A stretch of DNA of 64,000 bases, from the NCBI GenBank assembly GCA_019843655.1, contig JACDQD010000103.1:2418001-2482000 (forward strand), written 5' to 3'. Shown in pieces: positions 49,501 to 60,100 of the stretch (within the stretch, counting starts at the first letter, position 1; the number at the start of each line of letters is the position of its first letter). Position numbers and translations under genes: made by a program. The stretch is from Lethocerus indicus. Taxonomy: Eukaryota; Arthropoda; Insecta; Hemiptera; Belostomatidae. Below the pieces are notes generated by a model. The model saw only the letters and a program-made list of their open reading frames with translations, made no database searches and was not told where the DNA came from.

Positions 49501-52500
49501 AGAGTGCCAAGACATTTTTTCGAGGTATCGAAAGTTATAATTTCTAGTTACCGAGTAATTACATTGTAATTATATTATGTAATTATCTTATACGATTCAC
49601 ATAGGATTAAATAGGAATACCAGTGTCCGAATTTCATTATGGACAAATGATTGTTCGGGGAATTTAAAGCCGACCCCATTTCGGAGCATATGAGCGTGTT
49701 CCTTGAAATTAATGCTATGGAAGATAAAACATTTGCAAAACAATGTTCACTCCATTATGACGATATGATTACGTATCGTTTCCACAAGGGCTATAAAACA
49801 TCGCGTAAACATTTTAAAAGGAAATACGTCCTAACGACGATAACGGCAAAATATGGTAGGGAGTTGTAAAACAGTAATGCCGCACTAATGGGAGTTATCT
49901 GCCGTATTCAAATGTTTAAAGAAATTACACGGAGTTATATAAATGTCTCCTGGGAAAATGGTGGAGGGCGGCCAGGAAGATTCATTCGCGCTCGTAATGG
50001 ATCACTGGAATATATTCCATTCCAGGGTGTGAATCCCGAAGGCACTCCCTCGTTACGTCCTTGGGATGCTCCCGTTCTCCACCGCCTCTCGCCTATTGGC
50101 CTCGGCCCCGGTTGCAGTTCAAATATTTGTCCCTCTCGGAAGATTTCCCCAGTTTTACTTAATGGAAACAGATAATTTTACTTCTTACACAGCGTCCGGC
50201 GTCAGGACATACATAACCTAAGTGTATTCGTTCCACATCTACAATCCATACTTATCGTTCTTATTCAGACCTTTTTCACACAAGACGATCCTATTTATTT
50301 TCGATTGCCGTAAGATGGCGGACTGCGTCCGTCAAGCCGGAGCTAAAGCGCTCCGACGGGCCCGAAAACATCACGACCCAGTTTGGCGTTTGGAAGATCG
50401 TTGCTCAACGCATCCGTCCCAGGTGAAAATAAATACACTTCGGCCCAATCGCTTCTCGCCTTTTCCAGTCTATTTTCGGGGCGAGAGTCGAGAAAATTGG
50501 CGCCCAGGATAGCGAAAAGCCTACAATAGGAGATTCTTGATAAAAACGTTTTCAAAAGTTGTTTGACGCTGGCATCCGGCTTCGGCCCGTCGAACCCTCC
50601 CGTTTGACACTAATTGGTCTGCGTTGGACTGAAGTTCCATTCAAAATGCGATTTTATTTTTATCGCTTCACCTCACGCGATCATTAATTCTGTTAATCAT
50701 TATGCTAAAAATATCAGAAAATAATATAATAAACATTAATTGGGCGTTGGTGTAAATGTATGCACTTTAGTATTATTAAGTTAAATATATATACAATTCG
50801 GTAGATGGAGAATAACCCATGTATAATAATAATCTGTGGTGTGCAATCTCATTGTATGTAATACGAAATAACACTCTTATTTCGTAATGTACATGTGTGT
50901 GAAGGACAATTCTAAATATTACAATTTGAAGTACGGAACCATTTCTTATAATTACATATTACATAAACTAGATACCCAATTCGAATGTGTAATTCTCAAT
51001 TGTAAAAAAATGTTTGCCAGAGGGTTGCCAGAAATCACTTCGATCAAAGAACGCCTCCGACAATTCGTGCCCGGACCGTACAAAATGGCCTTTGCTCAAA
51101 AGGCGCGAGCAAGGAAAGAGGCTAAAGTATTTTTAAATGTTAGATGACCACAGAGATATGCAAATACCTTGTCTGACCGCATCCAATGGCAATCTTCCCC
51201 CACGACCGCGTTTTGGCCGCAAGCTTCCGGTGACAAACCCCGAAGAAATTCAAAAACGGCCAAAAACGTTACTTCGTATTGATCCGCAAAAGGTAGACTA
51301 CCAGTCAAGGCTTCTTTTATTAAAACAACTATCTTACGGACGAGAGAGCAAGCAATAGGCAGCGCAATCAACAAGCAATTTTACATTATTTGCTATTCAA
51401 CTTCAGTTCTTCGGCTTATCTACCTTCAACAGTGTAATCATAGTGCAAACGTGTAATGGGCTCGCTATAATTAACTGTCCATAGAATATTTCCAACTCAT
51501 TTCTGGATTACACTCGGGCTTGTTAGTTATAAATTGTTGGATATAATAAATACTTGAATATCATACCCTTTTAACTGTAGTCCTTACTTTTCTGTGCGAC
51601 AAGAGATCGCGAGAATGATGATATTGCTGCTTGTATTTCTTACCCACCCGCTTAATCAAAATCTCTTCTGCTTGTCTTTTACGCACGTACTACAATTCAT
51701 ACTTGAACATGAAGTAATGGTAAACCGTTACGGTAATAACTTCTAATGATTAATAAGAATATTGTAGAGGCCGCCTAGCTATGCCCCGTACTTCCTGTGG
51801 CGTCATTTGAAAACATAAAAAAAATTAAACCTCCATCTCCTTTCCAACAGCATTCATCACCCGGCGAGGACCTAGAAAGGATCCTCGCCTCGCGGTACGA
51901 CTATTCATTAGGCATTTACATAAGAGCCCTCGTTGGACGCCCGCTCTCCTCCTGCTTTACGAGGGCATCTGCCCGGCTAAATATTATTATTAGATAGCGC
52001 CGCGATATTGCGTTCGGACGTTGGTCGAAACCCTTTAAAACGGCCGAATTCGTGAAGCGGCCGCGTTTCGAAAGGGGTCGTTTCACGCCTCACAGAGCCC
52101 GCACTGTTTACGTCTCGGCTCGAATTCGGTTAGATGGGGGAAGCCACGAAAACAATATGCTCAAATTCCATCCTAGATAAGTTTCTCCTACTTTCTTTAG
52201 GTTTAAACTCCCTGAGCGAACATTAGTGATCGTGCGCGGAAAATTCGGAAAGAAATTATTAGAAATTCATATTCGTTCGAATGGTGTAGAGCCATTCTCC
52301 TTCCAAAATTTCGATCGGGAATCCTTACATAGGTGAATGCCCTAATGATTATGATCAAAAGCTACAGCCAGTAAGTAAATTATATGGAACGGCGGACACG
52401 TACGTTTACTATAATTGATGTACAATTTCGTACCTGATCAGACACGAATCGATCACTTTGGGCACGATGGGACTGATAGAAATGGATATTAGTAAGAATG

Positions 52501-55500
52501 GAATTGGCGATTAGAAAGAAAAAATACAAAAATAAATTTTACAATAAAATAATAAAACTAAAATAAATAGGCATATATATTTCATATAATCTCTTAAAAG
52601 GTCGCTTCATTTACCGATTTTAATTTTAATGGTTATCAATCATCAACGGTCTTTTTCTCTTTTTATTTCATTCTCTCTTGTGGTTGGCATGTGTGAAAGT
52701 TTTGCTCTCAAGACTGCCTGATGACTGGTTCATTAACCTTTCGTTCCGAGTTGATTAGTTACAATCAACCCCTATGTGATTAGGTATATTATGACAAGAC
52801 GTTTTTAATAATAGCCATAACGAGGAGAGTTCAAGTTCGTCGCTGTGTAAGCCCAGGAGTAAGATTCTCGAATTAGAAACAAGACCCGCCGAGAACGGTC
52901 CCGGCTTGCCCCGGGGGTCGGGGGAGTCTAATTTGGGAAACAGAGGCGGACCGATAAGAGATCTGAAAACGGGGGGAAAACTAAAATAAAACGGCAGGCT
53001 GTTAACTCCATTATTAGAAAGGTCGGGGCAGCAGCTATTTGCGAAACCTACAATGGGAGCATTGTGTTAGCCGGTCGGAGTGTTCGCAAGCGGTGCGGGG
53101 TAATTAGCCGGGCTGGAGGTGCCGGGAGGAGCGGGTCCGACCCCGTGCTCCGGCTCCCCCTCGAACGGCCCCCTTTGGGAACAGCGGCCGGCCACCGTCC
53201 CACACCGACGCCACTACCTCCAAACCGCCCACAAACCAAACTACATTTATGTAACCCCTCTCCTGTCAACGCTATGGGAAATCCAGCACACCACGAGCAC
53301 AGTTCGTCGAGCAATTGATCGAAATTTTAGTACGGCAAAACACTGCTGTTACAGTATATATATACTAGATATTTCCCCCCGACAAACTCTACTATTTTCG
53401 ACTATCAATGTGACAAAAAGGATTAAGAATAGAAAGGTTTGGGACAATTACTACGGATTGTATAAAATACAATGTATAGTCTACTTTCTATATGGTGGTG
53501 AGTCACTCTGGTACATAGGATGCTTCCTGTCACGAGAATAGTTTCCAGAAACCCATTTCTCAAACTGGTACTCAATTTAATTCTAATTACAACCGACACC
53601 GGCTGTCGATTACAGCCGATTTCCAAGGTTGTTAGAGGGGAGGTGGCTGTAATAACTGTAAGCGTACCTCATTAGGTACAATAACCTTAAGATGACTGAG
53701 CGGGACACTTGAAAAAAAATCCAGCGAAAGAACATGCCATTATTTCGTGTTTTCGTCTTATCTTTAGATGCGCGTCGAGCGCATCAAAATTCAATATGAA
53801 ATAAATTCCTGGCATATACCTTTTGCAACGCACTTCGCTCTTCATCGTTCAACTTCACGTCACGACAAGACCCCCGGTGATTCATTACATAGTGCAACTA
53901 CTTCAATCAGTCGCTAATTTATTGACGCCGAGAGGAAGGGGATTCTTTTTTCTTTTTTATCTTGTTGTCTGACGCTCACTCCGGGCTTACACAAGAAGTC
54001 TATGTAAGACTGCTTATGTCCATTTCTGGCTTAGAGTCCCCGATGGGGAAACTGAGCTTTGCACCGACAATAATGAATACCATTAACCATATTTTTTTTA
54101 CTTCGTTTGTGCGATGTTCCAGTTAACGCTACTCAGATAGTTAAGTGTGCAACCATTGATTAAGCTTCCTGTCAGGTTTGTCACTTTGCTGTTACTGTTG
54201 TACAGCTCTGAAACAACAATTTAGCTTTTCAAACGAACAAACGAGAGTGTCCTAAGACCGAGATAATCGTCCACATCCTGTCTATATAAATTGTTACACT
54301 ATTGTAGTACTTTATCTGTGTTGCTTGCTGGGCTTTCCCAAAGGACCCAATTCAAATTAATTAGGTAATTTTGTATAACATGACATTCGTGGATTATAGA
54401 CTTTATTACAATAACGTTCTGGGATTAGTCTGAAAATCGATCGAATTTCGAATAGTATCCACTTTCATGTTTTTCTAAACTGGGCTTCAAGGTATAAAGT
54501 TCGTACCACGCGGAAGGATAATTCCGTACTGATGTTCTTACGGTTTGCATTCGAATGTTAATAAGGCCTTCGCTCATCATTCCGGTAGTTTACTGAACGG
54601 AGCGACCGGTGGGAACATAAATAAAATTTTAAAAAAATTCTGAATAAGTAGGTGGGCAGAAACACGTATAATGTAAACTACACGCCGTGGGGTCATAGAT
54701 GGGAGATCGCGTATTCGTGAAGGCTGTAGATTAGCATGCAGTTCCGGTGTGTTTAGAGGGGGCAGATCTTCATTCAGCGGAGAACGCGGGTTAACGCGAT
54801 TTTCGTGATTCTGCCATCTGCAGCAGTCTCATCAATGAATTTTCGTGTTTCTGCGAATACCCAACGATCCTGGACCGCTTTATCCATTCACAAATTATAA
54901 ATATTTCTTCTGCATTTCCTAATGGCGAATGAAGAAATTCGCCCTAGGATTTTGCGAATTATTTTCTTATAATTTTTATGCCCCATTAAAACATGATTCA
55001 CATAAGACCGTAAATTTCTTCTGCTAAATATTTTCCAAAGTTCAGTCATACAGACCCGCCATGTGGAACACCTTTCAATTCGCGCAAATATGGAGAGTTA
55101 TTACTGTCAGCCACTTTCACTCCAAATTTACATAAGTCAAACCTCCGAATCCTAACATTGCCGACTAGTCCATTCTTCCTCTTGACAACCGCCCAAGACT
55201 GAAGACCCGTGTGGCTAGATGATTACATTAGATGACGTTAAAGACAATTTAACGAATTAGTACCGGTGCACGACTGTGGGTATACGGAACCGTCAAATAT
55301 ATGAAATTTCGAATACAAACTTTCACCGACGTATATTCAAACAAGGGCCAAAGGGGCCATTCGGGGCACGCATTGAATATAAATAACGCGACACGAACAA
55401 CGCGATAAAAAGGAGCCAACGTCAAATTTCAGTCGGGCAATAATTTTTTTTGTCTTCCTCTTTTTGTTTTTGACCCTCGAGTCGTGCTGAGTGAGACGCG

Positions 55501-56990
55501 AAACAATATCGGGCGGGGAAATACGAAAACTCACGACCGGCGGTTGGCTATCCCGCCGACCTTTAGCACGGCGTCCGTCCGCGGCGCTCTGAATAGGAAA
55601 TTAATCCCGGGAGGAGGACGAGGAGGGCCGAGAATGCGGTCATCGCGGGCGGCAAGTGCTGTTCGCTGTGACTTGCACAACCCCGGGCCCCTGGGAAGCC
55701 GGCTACCCTCCCACTCTGAATCACCACCCACGCCCACGCTACCCAACAGGCGGTTAACGGCTCCCGAAACCGTACAGTAATTTGTTTTCATCCCGTCGGA
55801 ATGCGGCTAGAAACCCGGTTCTCCTCGAAGTAAAGAAATAAATATTAAAGAAGAGGTCGGAATCCAATTCGTTGAACGTATCCAATTCCATTATCAGTCA
55901 AATACATTCTTTAAAGATTTATTTATGTTCATTTTTTAATCGAAGAACCAGGGTTACAAACCATCTTCTAGGAAATGGAATATGTTTCATTGCTGGAATA
56001 AATTATTTAAAAAATTACACTATACTCTAATTGTATACATTTTAATTTATATTAAAGGACCGGTAGTAGGCTTTGATCATTGATAACTACGAAATCTAAT
56101 CGACATAATTAAATATGAAACATGAGTGACACTGCAATTACAATTTAAGATAAAGGATTTAATTTATTTGATTTAGGGATACTAGGGGTTTTAACAAAAT
56201 ATTAACACATTTGTGGATGTATGAGAATGAACTATAGGGGGTAGGGTTCAAATAAAGGGTTTTATCTAGACCTAAAATATAATTCAAACGCTATAATTCT
56301 CGCCATTAAGAATAATTAGAAGTGATCCAAACTGAAAATCAAATGCCATATCACAATCAGATCGTAATATTGCACTTGACACAGAACTAGTTAGTTGCTA
56401 ACCTTTATCGAAGAGTCCATAAGAAATTTACTTGCCGCGAATTTACGGCCGCGTATTTAGATCGCTACAAGTCGGGTTACCTGCGGCTGGGCAGTGAAAC
56501 TGTCTTGACGCAACGCCAATCGATCGAAAGAGAGAACGCCCAAAGAGAGAAACCTAACAAAAAAAATCAGCACAGTAACAGTGTAATAAACAGTCCGCAC
56601 TATGTAAGGGTGTGTTACTGACTATGGAGAGAAGCCGGAATTTAATATCATAGAGAAACGTAGTCGAACGGATAGAGAGGATCGCACGAGCGATGATATT
56701 AAAGGGAGTAAAGGATCCCTAAAATGCCTCGAAAAATTTTAAAGTACTGTTACTACCTAGTTTAGAATATCCTGACTACACGGATGGACCGACCGTGTCC
56801 GAAACGTCCGTGCGACTGCGAGGGGCGGTGAGTCGAAATCTCAGGTTCTATTATCGGTCTTGTGGGCGTGTGCTTGAACTTTACAGTGCAAAATAGATTA
56901 GCCGGTGCCGGGGCTGTGGGATTGGCGAAGGCGGTGTTTGGCGGGTGAAGTTTGCGTCCTTGCGCCAACTGCTCTGATTAAAGAATGGTG
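46501..56990. other. Intergenic DNA upstream of cuticle gene B
   Basis: No gene is recognised. GC-rich patches lie at about 46680-46980, 47290-47460, 48520-48790, 49140-49340, 50330-50640, 51850-52150, 52880-53290, 55480-55780 and 56730-57020. The last two lie just upstream of gene B and may contain its regulatory sequence. GAGAGA motifs lie near 56530-56550. Confidence 0.55.
52650..52740 (+). repeat. Dispersed repeat, copy 2
   Basis: This is the partner of the copy at 40703-40790. The best block is TGGTTGGCATGTGTGAAAG through GACTGGTTCATTAACC. Both copies have the same orientation and are 12 kb apart. Confidence 0.55.
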
Positions 56991-57032
56991 GGAGGGGGCA
57001 GGCGGCCACCTTTCCCCCCTTCAAACTGTCAG

Positions 57033-57071
57033 ATATATATATATTCAGAGCCAAACCAACTGCACTTCATC
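57033..57071 (+). promoter_or_regulatory. Core promoter of cuticle gene B
   Basis: An (AT)6 run at 57033-57044 acts as a TATA-like box. A TTCATCC initiator-like sequence (start A near 57069) lies about 35 bp downstream, giving a leader of about 35 nt to the ATG at 57104. Upstream is a G-tract (GTGGGAGGGGGCAGG) and a C-tract, similar in style to the promoter region of gene A. Confidence 0.6.
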
Positions 57072-57103
57072 CGTTCGAGTCCAACCGACAACAACAGAAC
57101 AAC

Positions 57104-57115
57104 ATGAACTCACTG
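57104..57115 (+). CDS. Gene B exon 1 (MNSL)
   Basis: ATG AAC TCA CTG is followed by the donor GTGAGTAG. It joins in phase 0 to [13 protein letters not shown] in exon 2, giving a normal signal peptide of the same length (17 residues) as gene A. It lies about 35 nt after the predicted transcription start. Confidence 0.75.
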
Positions 57116-60100
57116 GTGAGTAGTATATCACCCTAACCGACATAACACACTACAGTTGAACACAAACAGTATCAACAACAAACTTTGTCCCATAGCACTT
57201 TTTTGAAACAAACATTCGAGAGATTCAAACATTTCAACAATTTCATATTTCAGTACTACGTTTCCATCAATATAGTTCTCAACCGCCACCTAACACAGAA
57301 CCACCCCTGGATCGCTTTAAAGATTTCTTTAAAAAAAATTTTTTTTACAAAACTTGACGTACACTTTGATTTAAAAAAATTCAAAATTTATATATATCAC
57401 ACTACAATTATATAACACGCTACAATTTAACACACACACACAGCATCAACAACAAAGTTTCTCTTATAGCACTTTTTCTCTTTTACGAAACAGACATTCG
57501 AGAGATTCAAACGTTTCAACAATTTCATATTTCAGCACTGCGTTTCCACCAATGTAGTTTCCACCCCCGGATCGCTTTAAAGGTTTTTTTCTTTAAAATA
57601 TTTTTTCTTTACCAACTCGACGTACACTTCGATTAAAAAAGCTAAGAATTTATAAATCCCCCTACCGTGTTCATAAAACCATATAGTAATGAGTGAATAG
57701 CACGGTTCAGAACACGCCCCCCCCACAAAGACTATTCTATTGTTTACTTCAAACCATTTCTAGCAAAAATATTTCTTTTTTACTTTTGCCAGCACTCAGA
57801 AATCAACATTTTTATTCTGACGTATATTCTATTTCACGACCAATCTACCGACCGACCGTAGATTCTCAACATGTTGAACTAGACCCAATAATTTTTCTTT
57901 TCATTGCTGTCGTACCCTTAGCAATAGGATGAATGCGTTTAGCTGAACTAGTTACAGGCACTACGGCTTCATTCTTGTAGAAATATAAATTCAAATGCGT
58001 TGGAAATAATTCTATTAGATATATTAACCGCTTGATACAGTTTTCCATGTCATAAATTTCTCGGGAAAATTTTATATTTCGAATTTCAAAATTTAACCTA
58101 TTCAATCCACTGTTATATGTACGCTTTTATACCTACTCTTTTCTTTTATATGTGTCTACACACATGTTTAATATTTTTGTTTTATATATACGTCAATCAT
58201 GTTATTGAAATCGCTTTCATTAAACAGCAACTAAATTCATTTTCGCACCTTCTCACGGATCTTAATTTAGTCCAATGCCTTGTAGACAGGTACCCTCAAG
58301 GATATCTTCTTCTTCGTTATTATTCTGCTTCCGCTTTTATTTGCGACTGTGAGAAACGGAGCTAACTTCTGAACCTTCGATGTTTTTCTTTTTCTTTTAA
58401 GAAGACTAGAAACTTTCATTTTTAACTCCATTTTATGGAGTTTGTACCCTCAAAATTCAAGTATGGGTGCGAGCGAGGGTTCGGTTCCTGAAAATTTAAG
58501 TTTGAATATAAATATTCTCCCCATAACAAAATTACATTTTTCTTTCATTAATGCAATTTCTTTCAATTAATGCTTTCTGGTGTTCATACCATCGTAGCTA
58601 TTTTTTCCCGTATTGGACTGAAATAGTGCATCAATACAACTGTTACTGTTACAGTAATTTCTTTTAGAGAAAATGTTTTCAAAAAGACTTAAGAATGAAT
58701 ATGTTTTCTTTCTAAATTGAGGACGAGAGATTGTAGAAATCATTTTTGACGCGTTGTTCTCTGCGTCAAGTGACTCTCGAGCTAAGTGCTTAAGTCGCGG
58801 GACGGTTTCGAGCGATTGGATTTAGAAGGGTTCACACAGGGGCCGGCATGATTTTCTTTCACCCCGAAGCGCAGAAAGAAGACTTTCAGTTCTTTCGCCT
58901 TTTACAGGAAGATAACCCTGATTCCTTTCTCTGGCCTCCCGCGCCACGCCTTCACGTAACAGGTCCCCTCCGCCGCCTCCTCCTCCCCCACAATATTCCC
59001 ATTTGAATGAATCATCTTCAAACACGGATCGAGTCGATTGCGAAATGGGTGCTGTTTCGCAACCGGGCGGGGAATAAACCAGTTTTGCACACGTGCAATA
59101 TACTATAGAGGCAGCCACGGCGGGTCAGCCACCGAAGACGGGCCGTGGGAAATATGATCGAACACGAGAGAGCCGGAGCCGACCCTGAGTTGCGGATACT
59201 CGGGCGTCCTTTGTAAAATGCAAATCGTAATCGTTCGGATTTTATTGTCGTCGGGGAGTGCCCGGCATTGTACATCAAAGTAGACTCATGACTCAACCGG
59301 TAGCAACACCGCCGAGACGGAAGATAACTGGTGAAAAACAGGATATAGGGCGAAAAACTAACGACGTCCCTTTAAAAAGTACTCGAGGGATACTCCGGCT
59401 GTCACTCCCTCTATACCGTGTAGTAAAAACATTCACGTACTCAGAATTCATTCCAGACATTAGGGAATTCTACGGAGAATGTCAATAATCAGAATAGAAT
59501 AGTTGAAAGTAATGTTGTTGGTGCAGGTGGTACTTCTCGCCGTTGCCGTGAGCTGGGCCGGAGCCGCCCGGCTGGACAACGCCTACCTGCCGCCCAGAGG
59601 CCACTCTGGCTCGGGGGCGGGCTTCATCTCGGCCCCGTTCGGCGGCGGTGCCGGCCACTTCGGGGGCGGCGCCGGCGGATTCGGTGCCGGAGGTGCCGGA
59701 GGAGCCTTCGGGGGCGGAGCCGGTGCTTTCGGCGGCGGTGCCGGAGCCTTCGGCGGCGGTGCCGGCGGTTTCGGAGGCCCAAGGGGACCCCACATTCCCA
59801 TCATCAGCTACGTGAACAACCCCAACCAAGGAGACGGATCCTACTCTTACAGGTAATTCGGCGGATGTACAAATGACGACACATTAGTGGATGTCCTCCG
59901 TAAGAGGATATTACAAACCCGTTTATTTTTTTGTCATTAGGGACGAGATTACTCACTTATTTCGAGGGACAAAAGTTAAAAGTTTCGTGACCCTCAATAG
60001 AGCACAACCGCGCAATATTGCACGGGTAGGAACAGTATATTATAGCCGATCTAATTTTCCACTTTTCTATGATAAAAATGAAATATTTAAATAATATTTA

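Noticed and set aside
53064..53541. Overlapping open frames on both strands in a GC-rich patch
   Set aside because: Both strands being open points to composition rather than coding; no protein similarity recognised.
57840..57980. Possible mitochondrial insertion: hydrophobic reading with TGA where tryptophan would fit the mitochondrial code
   Set aside because: The translated stretch does not match any mitochondrial protein I can recognise with confidence. A comparison with the organism's own mitochondrial genome would settle it.
59482..59829. Long minus-strand open frames opposite the Gly-rich exons of genes A and B
   Set aside because: They are complements of GC-rich repeats encoding low-complexity Pro/Ala/Thr sequence; the + strand has the signal peptide, splice sites and chitin-binding domain.
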